From J054 sp964613615 (GTDB lineage Bacteria; Pseudomonadota; Gammaproteobacteria; Steroidobacterales; GCA-2729495): 15,335 nt of DNA. The translations under genes and the position numbers were made by a program. Below, one piece after another: positions 1-7,654 of this stretch. A model generated the notes under the pieces. That model was not told the DNA's origin. It ran no database searches and worked only from the letters and a program-made list of their open reading frames with translations. Numbering within the stretch: position 1 is the first letter of the stretch; every line of letters starts with the position of its first letter. Location: assembly GCA_964613615.1 (NCBI GenBank), contig CAZTIB010000092.1, positions 1 through 15,335 on the forward strand, in the 5' to 3' direction.

Positions 1-1502
1 GCCCCGAGGGCGAAGATCTGGGTCTCGCGCTCCTGGTAGGGGGAGTAGGGCGAACGGTAGTCGCCACCCAGGCCCCAGGCGTTGGTGCCCTCCTGGCGCG
101 GGTAGATGCAGCCCACATCCTTGTCCTGGCCGCCGCAGGCCTGCCAGTTGGTGTCGTAGTCGATATACGTGTACTCGGCGGAGAATTCCCAGTCGTTCCA
201 AACGTAGGTCGGCCTGAGCGTGACGCCCTCCCAGCCGATCACGCTGAAGGCCATGGGCTCGTCGAAGTCCGTGAAGTCGTTGTCCGCCATCAACGAGACG
301 ACCTGCTGCTGCTCGGCGTTCCAGCCGCCGTAGCCTACGCCGGCCGCGGAGTTAGCGTTGTTCCGGTTGCCGGAGTTGTAGTCCGGCAGGCCCCAGCCCC
401 AGGTGCTTTCCCAGCCGGTGGTCAGCAGGACATCCTGCTCGCGCCTGGCGGAGGTCACCGAGACGAAATCGGACCCGATGTGGAAGACCTGGATGTCCAG
501 GCCCAGGCCGTCGAAGAACAGGTCGTTAAAGCTGAAATCTGCCGTGAAAGAGAAGTCGTCGGCGTCTTCCGCGAGGGTGGGGCTGAAACGGCAGTTGCCG
601 TTCAGATTGCCGTCACACTCACTATCCTGGATGCTGAAGTCCGTGTAGTAACCGGCGGCAGAGATATCCATCCAGTCGAAGCCGGCGTACTGACCCTTCA
701 ACCCGATAACCAGGTTGTCGTAGCGGGTAGTGACTTTCTGACCGTCGCGGATGTCCGTATCGCTGGTCTTTACATCCTCGTCCAGGATGTATTCGAAGAT
801 GCCGGTCAGGTTCAGATCGTCTGTAGCCGCCCACCGCGTCTGCAGAACCCAGGCCGCATCGTTCGCTTCCAGCGCATTGGTGTCATCGTTCGGGTCGGTC
901 GTCGTCTGGAAGCGAGGCCCCTGGAACAGGCGTGCCAGCGAGACTCGCGCGAAGTCCCACCGCAAGATGCCGTCGAACAGCGTGCCCTGGAACAGCAGAC
1001 CCGACGAGTTGTCGCGGTCGATGTAGCGGAACTTGCCCACCGTCCAGGGATCGAACATGCCCCAGTCGTTGGAGCCGATCGTGGCCGAGTCGATCCAGTC
1101 ATAGCCGGGGGTGATGCGCGCCCACACGCCGCGCAGCTTCATGTACTGCGCGGACCGCTCGTCTTCTTCCTGCGGGCCGAAACCGCCGAAGTTCGTCCAG
1201 AAGTTCTTGTTGAATCGCGCCTTGATGCGGCCACCGATCTCCACCTGGCTGGACACCTGCGAATTGAACATCAATTCGAACTCGATGCCCTGACCCTGGT
1301 CGCCCCCGCCCTCGCCAGGCGTCGTCTCCGCGGAGTTGTACAGCGCCTGTTCGTAACGACGGTTACCGTCGAGAAACTTCGCGTACACGCTGCCGAAGAA
1401 GTTGATCTGCCCGACTTCCACCGCGCCCAGCGGCGTGGTGGCGAGCAGGGCGGTCGCAGCTGCCCCAGCCAGCGCGATGGATCTGTTGTTTCCTGTTCTC
1501 AT
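1..1502 (-). CDS. Outer-membrane beta-barrel (porin-like) protein, C-terminus cut by window edge
   Basis: The frame is open from an ATG at 1502 to the left edge (500 codons), so the 3' end is missing. The protein starts with a typical signal peptide: basic MRTGNNR, an Ala/Leu-rich core, and probable cleavage after LGA near residue 27. The mature part has alternating hydrophobic/polar strands rich in Tyr, Trp, Phe, Asp and Gly (for example GQINFFGSVYAKF and TLRPTYVWNDWEFSAEYTYI), with Asn/Asp/Gly-rich loops, as in outer-membrane barrels. No TonB box or plug domain is seen, so it is not a SusC-type receptor, and I do not recognise LamB sequence. It is the last visible gene of the transporter operon, 25 bases after the preceding gene and with a strong Shine-Dalgarno. 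I infer a role in passing maltodextrins across the outer membrane. It could instead be another barrel type such as an alginate-export-like protein; the family is not identified. Confidence 0.72.
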   Translation of the reverse strand, partial: MRTGNNRSIALAGAAATALLATTPLGAVEVGQINFFGSVYAKFLDGNRRYEQALYNSAETTPGEGGGDQGQGIEFELMFNSQVSSQVEIGGRIKARFNKNFWTNFGGFGPQEEDERSAQYMKLRGVWARITPGYDWIDSATIGSNDWGMFDPWTVGKFRYIDRDNSSGLLFQGTLFDGILRWDFARVSLARLFQGPRFQTTTDPNDDTNALEANDAAWVLQTRWAATDDLNLTGIFEYILDEDVKTSDTDIRDGQKVTTRYDNLVIGLKGQYAGFDWMDISAAGYYTDFSIQDSECDGNLNGNCRFSPTLAEDADDFSFTADFSFNDLFFDGLGLDIQVFHIGSDFVSVTSARREQDVLLTTGWESTWGWGLPDYNSGNRNNANSAAGVGYGGWNAEQQQVVSLMADNDFTDFDEPMAFSVIGWEGVTLRPTYVWNDWEFSAEYTYIDYDTNWQACGGQDKDVGCIYPRQEGTNAWGLGGDYRSPYSPYQERETQIFALG

Positions 1503-1506
1503 TGTT

Positions 1507-1517
1507 CTCCCCTCCCT
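1507..1517 (-). promoter_or_regulatory. Strong ribosome binding site of the porin-like gene
   Basis: Read on the minus strand this is AGGGAGGGGAG, ending 4 bases before the ATG at 1502. It is one of the best Shine-Dalgarno sequences in the operon and fixes the start of the barrel gene. It suggests high translation, as expected for an abundant outer-membrane protein. Confidence 0.7.
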
Positions 1518-1527
1518 AAGCTTGTTC

Positions 1528-2331
1528 TCAGCGGCGGACCATGGTCAGCGTCGCCAGTTCGTCTTCTTCGCCGTCGTCACTGCACGTGTAGCTGAGCATG
1601 TCGTACTGAAGCTGGATTTCGTCTTCCCCGCCTTTGGCTTCGCCAGCGATGACATCCATCACATGCGGGTCGCACATCAGGTCGTTGCCACCGCCGAAGC
1701 GATGCTGGCCTTCGTACTCATTGACTCGGCGGGTCAGCAGGTCCTCTTTCGCGGGGAAGCCCTCGTTCGACTGCACGACCACCTGGTAACCCCAGGTTGC
1801 CGGATCACCGGGGCCGATCTGCTCCGCTTTGACTTTCGCGCTGATGGACTTGCCTCGGCCCGTCGTACGCCGCGGGATGATGATGTCGTCCATCATTGCG
1901 CCGCCCTTAGACTTGACCTCGGCCCGCACGCGGGATGCCGGTTGTGGTGACAGGATGACGACCTTGTCCCACGCGTCGGCGGGCGCGAACTGTATGTTCA
2001 GGCCCGGCAGCCCCGTGGTGTGGCCGCTGCCTTCGGCGTTGTCGGTGTCGATGAAGATGAAGATCATCTGTACGGCAAAGCCGACGTCCATGCCCCACGG
2101 ATCCTCGAGACGCTGATTGACCGAGGTCTTGAACTGGATGTTCTTGCCCTTCGCTTCAACCTCCAGCTCGGTCAAGTCGAAGGACCCCGGCGTGTACACG
2201 GCATCGGTCGGATAGATGTATTCCCCAGGACCGTTATCGTCACCTTTCGGATCCGTCAGCGTCACGGTTTGCGTATGCGCGGCGGTAGCGCCCAGGGCCG
2301 CAATTGCTATGAAGAGTTTACGAGTAAGCAT
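1528..2331 (-). CDS. Secreted stand-alone glucodextranase C-terminal-like (DOMON-like) domain protein
   Basis: 267 residues. The start chosen is the ATG at 2331: it begins a clear signal peptide (MLTRKLFIAIAALGATAA, cleavage near residue 18) and has AGAGG 7-8 bases upstream. The frame is open further upstream, but that part overlaps malG. The mature protein opens with a DPKGDDNGPG motif (residues 27-36) followed by YIYPTD, then a strand-rich region with FIFIDTD (91-97). This pattern matches, from memory, the C-terminal binding-module-like domain of glucodextranase (Pfam Glucodextran_C, PF09985), also found at the end of some amylopullulanases. Two cysteines near the C-terminus (LMCDP and SYTCSDD) may form a disulfide. 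No catalytic domain is attached. It sits between malG and the porin-like gene, so an accessory periplasmic or surface glucan-binding role is inferred. Family assignment is fairly sure; function is not. Confidence 0.75.
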   Translation of the reverse strand: MLTRKLFIAIAALGATAAHTQTVTLTDPKGDDNGPGEYIYPTDAVYTPGSFDLTELEVEAKGKNIQFKTSVNQRLEDPWGMDVGFAVQMIFIFIDTDNAEGSGHTTGLPGLNIQFAPADAWDKVVILSPQPASRVRAEVKSKGGAMMDDIIIPRRTTGRGKSISAKVKAEQIGPGDPATWGYQVVVQSNEGFPAKEDLLTRRVNEYEGQHRFGGGNDLMCDPHVMDVIAGEAKGGEDEIQLQYDMLSYTCSDDGEEDELATLTMVRR

Positions 2332-2363
2332 AATTGACCTCTGTCTGGTATGCGGAATAAAAC

Positions 2364-3251
2364 TCACCCCTTCACGCCGCCAGCAGTGAGCCCGGATACC
2401 AGGTACTTCTGCATGAACATGAAGAGAACAACCACCGGGATCGATACGATTATCGAACCAGCAGCAAAATAGCCCCACTGGGACGTAAAACCACCGACGA
2501 AGAACCGCAGTCCCACCGGCGCCGTGTACTTGAGTTCCTCCTCGAGGAAGGTGGCCGCCAGAATGAATTCGTTCCAGCCGGTCATGAAGGTGAACAGGGC
2601 GGTCACTGCCACCGCCGGTTTCGCCAACGGCAGGATGATCTTGAAGAAGATGACCTGGCGCGACGCGCCATCCATCACGGCGGATTCCTCGATTTCGATC
2701 GGTATCGTGTCGAAGTAGCCCTTCAGCATCCACACGCAGAAGGGTATCGCGACGGTGGAATTCACCAGGATCAGCGCGGTGAAGGTATTGCCGAGGTTGA
2801 GCCAGCTCACCAGGATCACGAAAAGGGGCACCAGCATCAGCGTACCGGGGAACATCTGCGATACGAGGAAGGACAACATGCCGGCCGATCGCCCCGGGAA
2901 GCGAAAGCGCGAGAACGCATAGGCGGCCGTGCAGGCCAGGAAGACGCCGAGCACGGTGGTGGCGGATGCCACGATGAAGCTGTTCCACATCCAGGTGAGG
3001 AACGGCTGGTCCGTCAATACGTCGACGAAGTTCGACAGTGAGACCTTGTTCGGCCACGGGATGATGTAACGCATGCGGTCCATGAAGCCCGGGTCCGCCG
3101 GCAGATCCACGTTGTCGAGCGTCTGCTTGCCGGAAAATGCCTGGTTGAAGACCCAGAGCACCGGGTAGGTCGCCAGCAGCGTAAACGTGATCAGTCCTGC
3201 GTGCAGAAGGCCGTGAGAATTCCCGCCAGTGAGTCCACGCGACTTGCTCAT
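2364..3251 (-). CDS. malG: Maltodextrin ABC transporter permease, MalG-type
   Basis: 295 residues, the usual length for MalG (296 in E. coli). The second membrane subunit of the importer, in the inner membrane. About six hydrophobic segments are visible: residues 17-37, 91-115, 127-150, 157-176, 216-235 and 263-281. The EAA loop that contacts the ATPase reads EESAVMDGASRQVIFFKIIL followed by PLAKP (residues 188-212). The ATG at 3251 was chosen because its ATGA overlaps the malF stop and GGAGG lies 7 bases upstream. An in-frame Met 70 codons upstream is only read-through in the alternative frame of malF. Overlap with malF suggests translational coupling and a MalF:MalG heterodimer. Substrate specificity is inferred from neighbouring amylase and pullulanase genes. 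Confidence 0.93.
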   Translation of the reverse strand: MSKSRGLTGGNSHGLLHAGLITFTLLATYPVLWVFNQAFSGKQTLDNVDLPADPGFMDRMRYIIPWPNKVSLSNFVDVLTDQPFLTWMWNSFIVASATTVLGVFLACTAAYAFSRFRFPGRSAGMLSFLVSQMFPGTLMLVPLFVILVSWLNLGNTFTALILVNSTVAIPFCVWMLKGYFDTIPIEIEESAVMDGASRQVIFFKIILPLAKPAVAVTALFTFMTGWNEFILAATFLEEELKYTAPVGLRFFVGGFTSQWGYFAAGSIIVSIPVVVLFMFMQKYLVSGLTAGGVKG

Positions 3252-5287
3252 ATGTTGGCCTCCGTAGCCTTGGTGACCTTTGACTGGAACACCCCGTATA
3301 TCAGCAGGATCATGAATATGACCACGGAATAGGAAGCCGCATACCCGATCTGGTATTTCTCGAAGGCGATCTTGTATGCCTCGGTGATCAGGATTTCGTT
3401 CGCGCCCGCCGGTGCGCCCCCGGACACCAGGTAGATCACGTTGAACATGTTGAATGTCCACACCACGGAAATGATCACGGCCGGGATCACCGTGGGCTTC
3501 AGCGAGGGCAGGGTGATGTAGCGGAACTGCTGCCAGCGGCTGGCGCCCTCGACCCTTGCGGCCTCGTACATGTCGTGGGAGATGGACTGCAGGGCACCCA
3601 GTACGACCACCATCATGAACGGGAAGCTCAGCCAGCCATTCGTCGCCAGGCCCGTGATGAAGGAACTGAATACGCCGTCGAACCAGGCCACCGGACTGCC
3701 GCCGAACATCTGGATCGCCTGGTTGACCACGCCGAACTGGGGATGGAACATACCTTTCCAGGTCAGCGCCGTGATGTAGTTCGGAATGGCCCAGGGCAGG
3801 ATCAACAGGACCCGGTAAACCGAGCGGAATCGCAGGCCCTTGGTATTCAACGCGAGTGCCAGCGCCATGCCGACACTCAGGCCGATACTCACGTTAAACA
3901 CCGTCCAGCAAACGGTGATAAAAAGCGTCCAGTAGAAGTTGCTGTAGTTGAATACCCAGCCCTGTTCGGTTCGGCTGGCGACTTCGAAATCGCCTAGGAT
4001 TGCGATGTAGTTCTTCAGCCCGGCCCAGACCTCCGTGATCGGTTCATTGATCGTAAAGATGGTCTGTTCGGTGAAAGATAGTGCGATCCCGTAAAGGAAC
4101 GGGAAGAAGACCAGCACCAGCATGCCGAAGATGGCAGGCGACACGTATACATACGCGTGCCGGTGCTCACGGATCGTCTCGCGCAGCATCCGGGCGAATC
4201 CCAGTCCAACGAAGGCCAGCAAGCCGAGACCCAGAGCCCAGTTTCCCCACAGTCCGCGCACGAAGGGCTGCGCCCGGCTGGCCGCGAGTTCGGCGCTGGC
4301 CGGCTGTATCCTGCCGTCCGCATCGATGACTGCATAGGGTCGCTGATACGCATCGACGTCCCAGCGGTTCACGCTTTCGCTGCCTACGGTGAGCTGATAC
4401 CGGCTGCCAATGGAGGCCGCGCTGTCTCGCACCGTCTGATAAGTCGCCGCCAGGTTTTCCGTCAGCCCAGCGCTCAGTTCGGCAGCGTTGCCGTTCAGCA
4501 CGCGCGCATAGACCAGGAATACCAGGGAGAAGGCCAGTGCGACCACCGCTGTCAGTAACCAGGGTCTGGCGTCAGGACGGCCGCGAGGACCGAGCACGGC
4601 ACAAGCGGCAAAAGCCAGCAGGCCGATGGCCGCCAGCGTCAGGATGGCGCTCACGGTGCCAGACGGCGTGGCCACCGGCTGCAGGCGTTTCTGCAACTGC
4701 ACCATGCCGGCGACTTTTCCGCCCTCGGCGGTGAAATAGGGCAGAGAGATAGCGAGCGTATTGCTGTCGGTGAAATCGAGCAGGATCTGGCGCTTGCGAC
4801 TCACGCCTTCGTCCCGATTGGTGTCGACAGCGGCGCTCAGTTCCTTCGCACGGTCGAATGTTTCCTTCTCCTCGCGCACGAGGCGCCGCGGCAGTGACTT
4901 GTCGGCTGAATCGGCGGGATTCGTCGAGGCGAGCAGCTGCGCACCGCTCAGTCGCAGTACCCGGATGTTGCCGAGTTCCGGGAACCCGACCTGCCAATCG
5001 CGGATCAGCGCATCGAGCTTTGCGGCGGATGCGCTGTGGTCTGCTGCCTCGATACCGCCCACGCTGTCGGCCAGCGCCATGCTGTGCACGATCAGGTCAC
5101 GATGCTGGGCTTCAGTAACCGTCGCTCCCAGGTATTGGTCGAGGAACAGCGTCGTGAGAGCAACGGCCACGAGTGCACCCAGCAGCGCACCGAACAGCAC
5201 CGGGTGCATCCGGGCCCGGCGCGCGGCTGGCTCAGGCCTGGCCTGAGCCGGTGCATCCGTCGTTGCAACTTGTGTCGTGTTGGCCAT
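3248..5287 (-). CDS. malF: MalF-type maltodextrin permease fused to an N-terminal membrane sensor-like region
   Basis: 679 residues, against 514 for E. coli MalF and about 300 for compact family members. Residues 376-679 are a normal binding-protein-dependent permease core: the first core helix is at 379-402, then helices near 451-476, 486-506, 552-566, 599-620 and 650-667. The EAA loop EAARVEGASRWQQFRYITLP is at 575-594 and ends in SLKP. Residues 1-375 are extra. They hold a helix at 28-50, a periplasmic region at 52-208, helices at 211-233 and 243-263, a second periplasmic region at 264-346, and a helix at 348-366. The first region reads like a Cache/PAS-type ligand-sensing fold (NIRVLRLSGAQLLAS, then LAISLPYFTAEGGKVAGMVQ). 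Arg-rich cytoplasmic loops agree with this topology. The large P2 loop of E. coli MalF is absent: only about 48 residues separate the first two core helices. The ATG lies 4 bases after the malE stop; the stop overlaps malG. Permease role is secure; the sensor role is inference. Confidence 0.92.
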   Translation of the reverse strand: MANTTQVATTDAPAQARPEPAARRARMHPVLFGALLGALVAVALTTLFLDQYLGATVTEAQHRDLIVHSMALADSVGGIEAADHSASAAKLDALIRDWQVGFPELGNIRVLRLSGAQLLASTNPADSADKSLPRRLVREEKETFDRAKELSAAVDTNRDEGVSRKRQILLDFTDSNTLAISLPYFTAEGGKVAGMVQLQKRLQPVATPSGTVSAILTLAAIGLLAFAACAVLGPRGRPDARPWLLTAVVALAFSLVFLVYARVLNGNAAELSAGLTENLAATYQTVRDSAASIGSRYQLTVGSESVNRWDVDAYQRPYAVIDADGRIQPASAELAASRAQPFVRGLWGNWALGLGLLAFVGLGFARMLRETIREHRHAYVYVSPAIFGMLVLVFFPFLYGIALSFTEQTIFTINEPITEVWAGLKNYIAILGDFEVASRTEQGWVFNYSNFYWTLFITVCWTVFNVSIGLSVGMALALALNTKGLRFRSVYRVLLILPWAIPNYITALTWKGMFHPQFGVVNQAIQMFGGSPVAWFDGVFSSFITGLATNGWLSFPFMMVVVLGALQSISHDMYEAARVEGASRWQQFRYITLPSLKPTVIPAVIISVVWTFNMFNVIYLVSGGAPAGANEILITEAYKIAFEKYQIGYAASYSVVIFMILLIYGVFQSKVTKATEANI
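3259..3263 (-). promoter_or_regulatory. Shine-Dalgarno deciding the malG start
   Basis: GGAGG on the minus strand, inside the last codons of malF and 7 bases before the malG ATG at 3251. With the 4-base ATGA overlap it supports this ATG over the longer open frame. Confidence 0.65.
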
Positions 5288-5291
5288 TAAC

Positions 5292-6536
5292 TCAGCGACT
5301 GGTCCTCAGGACGTCGATATCCTTCTCCACTTTTTCCTGTGCTTCGGCCAGTGCCGCCTCGGGACTGGCGGAGCCTTTCACGATCTTGTTCATTGCGGTG
5401 GTGACCGGCGACCACATCAGGGTCATCTCGGCGTAATTGGGCATCGGCACCGCGGTTTCCAGCTGCGTTCGGAAGGCAGCCAGCGTGTCGTTGTTCGCGA
5501 CCTCGGGCTGCTCGTAGACCGCCTTGTTGGTTGGCAGCTGCCCGCCCTCCAGCGCCAGCACGCTCGCGGCCTCTTCCGAGACAAGGTAGCGGGCGAATTC
5601 GTAGGCCGCATCGAGGTTCTGCGAGTGCGGCGAGATATAGACGCCCTCGATGGTCAGCCACGGGCGCATCGGTTCTCCGCCTGCAGCGTCCACCCGCGGC
5701 AGCGGCGCGAGTCCGTATGCCACGTCACCCTCGATTTCGCCCAGGAACCACGGTCCTGAAAACACGATGCCCGCCTTGCCGGAGTTGAACAGTGAGGCGA
5801 TCAGCGTCGCGGAGGGGTCGTCGGGCAACACGCCCTCGGTCTTGTACCAGCGCATCATCTCCTTGATCGCGGCGATGTTCTCCGGGGAATCGATCACCGG
5901 CTCCGGGCCCGGCGCAAACACCTGGCCGCCGACGGCGTTCATCAGCGCCGCGTGGAAGAAATAGTTCGAGTACTCGTAGGCGATACCGAAGTTGCCGCTC
6001 GCGACGTTGGTATTCTCTTTCGCCACCTGGATCATGTCGCGAACCGTTTTTGGCGGATCCTCCACGATCTCCGTGTTGTAGATCATGGTGATGCTCTTGT
6101 AGTTGAGCGGGATACCGTAGATCGTGTCGCGGTACGTCATCGCGTCGATCATGCCCGGCAGCAGCGAGTCCAGCAGCTCGTCATCCACGAAAAAGTCGAT
6201 GGACTCAACCGTCTTGCCGGCCTCGACCCAGCCCCCCAGGCGGTCCTGCGCGAAGATATAGACATCTGGTCCCTTGCCGCGCGGGATGGCAGCCGTGATC
6301 TTGTCCGCATAGGCGTCGTAGGGCACGGCAAGCGGCTTGGCCTTCGCCGCATCGTCAGTCTGCCGCGCGTTGTACATCTCGATCACCGTCTCGAAGGCCG
6401 CCTTTTCGCCGCCACGATAGGCGTGCCAGATAATCAGTTCGGCACTGACCGGCGATGGCAACAGTCCGAACAGCGCGGCAGCCGCGATGGCCAGGGTCCT
6501 GGCAGAGTTACATGCCGATGTGCGAGCTATTTTCAT
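5292..6536 (-). CDS. malE: Maltodextrin-binding periplasmic protein, MalE-type
   Basis: 414 residues, close to E. coli MalE (396). It is the solute-binding protein (family 1) that delivers oligosaccharide to MalF/G. An N-terminal signal peptide is clear: MKIARTS, then a hydrophobic Ala/Leu stretch, with likely cleavage after PSPVSA (residue 32). There is no lipobox Cys at the cleavage site, so it should be soluble in the periplasm. Typical features of the family follow: ELIIWHAYRGGEKAAFETVI at the mature N-terminus, DVYIFAQDRLGGW, GIPLNYKSITMIYNTEIV with PPKT (the hinge/strand region seen in MalE), and GIVFSGPWFLGEIEG. The ATG at 6536 overlaps the malK stop by one base (TAATG), with GGAG about 13 bases upstream, so translation is probably coupled to malK. 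The binding of maltodextrin rather than another glucan is inferred from context. Confidence 0.92.
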   Translation of the reverse strand: MKIARTSACNSARTLAIAAAALFGLLPSPVSAELIIWHAYRGGEKAAFETVIEMYNARQTDDAAKAKPLAVPYDAYADKITAAIPRGKGPDVYIFAQDRLGGWVEAGKTVESIDFFVDDELLDSLLPGMIDAMTYRDTIYGIPLNYKSITMIYNTEIVEDPPKTVRDMIQVAKENTNVASGNFGIAYEYSNYFFHAALMNAVGGQVFAPGPEPVIDSPENIAAIKEMMRWYKTEGVLPDDPSATLIASLFNSGKAGIVFSGPWFLGEIEGDVAYGLAPLPRVDAAGGEPMRPWLTIEGVYISPHSQNLDAAYEFARYLVSEEAASVLALEGGQLPTNKAVYEQPEVANNDTLAAFRTQLETAVPMPNYAEMTLMWSPVTTAMNKIVKGSASPEAALAEAQEKVEKDIDVLRTSR

Positions 6537-7648
6537 TAAAGCCGTTGCTCCGTCTCCGGATTGAACAGGTGGATTGCATCGGCATCGAGCGCCAGGTGTA
6601 CGCGTTGCCCGTAGTCCGGCAGCGTGTGATGCGATCCCAGCTTGGCGATGATCAAATCATCGTTCACACGGGCGTGAATGATGACCTCGTGCCCCACTGT
6701 TTCGATGATTTCGACCACGCCGTCGAAACCCACGGGGTGGCTGCTGTCCAGCTCGTCCGGCGAACTGATGTGCTCCGGCCGGATACCGAGCATGATTGTC
6801 TTGCCGCGAAGTTCGGCAGTGCCGTTCCCGGCATGCGGTTGCGTCAGCGGCACGGAAAACGCGGGATGCTCGATGCGATCTCCGCCTTCGTTCAACGCCC
6901 CCCGCAGCATGTTCATGTTCGGCGTACCGATGAACCTTGCGACAAACAGGTTCTGCGGCTGGTCGTAGAGCTCCAGCGGCGTCCCGCACTGCATCAGGTT
7001 GGTAGAGCCGTCGGGCAGGGCAGGGCTCAGCACCGAGATTCGGTGCCCCATGGTCATGGCTTCCACCTGGTCATGGGTGACGTACACCGTCGTGGTCTTC
7101 AGGCGCCGCTGGAGCTGACTGATCTGAGCGCGCATCTGCACGCGCAGTTCGGCATCCAGATTCGACAAAGGCTCATCGAACAGAAACACCGAGGGCTTGC
7201 GGACAATGGCGCGGCCGAGCGCCACACGCTGCCGCTGGCCGCCGGATAAGGCCTTGGGCTTGCGATCGAGTAATTCCGGGAGGCCCAGAATATCCGCCGC
7301 CTCGTTGACCAGCCTGTCGATCTCGTCGGCGGGCATCTTGCGGATCCGCAACCCGAAGGAGATGTTCTCGCGCACCGTCATGTGGGGGTACAGCGCATAA
7401 CTCTGGAACACCATCGCCGTGTCGCGGTCCTTCGGATGCACGTCGTTGACCACGCGGTCGCCGATCGACAGATTCCCCTCCGAGATTTCCTCGAGTCCGG
7501 CAATCATTCGCAGCGCTGTGGACTTCCCGCAGCCGGACGGACCCACGAACACCATGAACTCCTCGTCGCGGATCTCGAGGTTCAGGTCGTCGATCACCCG
7601 CACGTCGCCGAAGCGCTTCGCCACGTGATCGAACAGGATGCGTGCCAC
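6536..7648 (-). CDS. malK: Maltodextrin import ATPase, MalK/UgpC type
   Basis: 370 residues, the length of E. coli MalK (371). It is the cytoplasmic ATPase of the importer and forms a homodimer under MalF/G. All ABC motifs are intact: Walker A GPSGCGKST (36-44), Q-loop Q82 (VFQSYALYPHM), signature LSGGQRQRVALGRA (134-147), Walker B VFLFDEP (154-160) with catalytic Glu159, D-loop SNLDAE (162-167) and switch His192 (VTHDQ). The C-terminal part is the OB/MOBE regulatory domain with LGIRPEHI. The start is GTG at 7648. No ATG is available before the amylase stop, and GGGAGG lies 10 bases upstream inside the last codons of the amylase gene. It is the second gene of the operon, before malE; in E. 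coli malK is in a separate divergent operon. Confidence 0.95.
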   Translation of the reverse strand: MARILFDHVAKRFGDVRVIDDLNLEIRDEEFMVFVGPSGCGKSTALRMIAGLEEISEGNLSIGDRVVNDVHPKDRDTAMVFQSYALYPHMTVRENISFGLRIRKMPADEIDRLVNEAADILGLPELLDRKPKALSGGQRQRVALGRAIVRKPSVFLFDEPLSNLDAELRVQMRAQISQLQRRLKTTTVYVTHDQVEAMTMGHRISVLSPALPDGSTNLMQCGTPLELYDQPQNLFVARFIGTPNMNMLRGALNEGGDRIEHPAFSVPLTQPHAGNGTAELRGKTIMLGIRPEHISSPDELDSSHPVGFDGVVEIIETVGHEVIIHARVNDDLIIAKLGSHHTLPDYGQRVHLALDADAIHLFNPETEQRL

Positions 7649-7654
7649 GGTCCG

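Noticed and set aside
480..1595. Long plus-strand open frame (371 codons) antisense to the porin-like gene
   Set aside because: It opposes a protein with a clear signal peptide, strong Shine-Dalgarno and barrel pattern, and its translation is low-complexity Arg/Val/Glu with no recognisable domain. Typical GC-rich shadow.
2332..3057. In-frame upstream extension of the glucodextranase-C-like protein (509 codons in total)
   Set aside because: The extension lies in an alternative frame of malG and the signal peptide with Shine-Dalgarno begins at 2331, so it is not a fusion protein.
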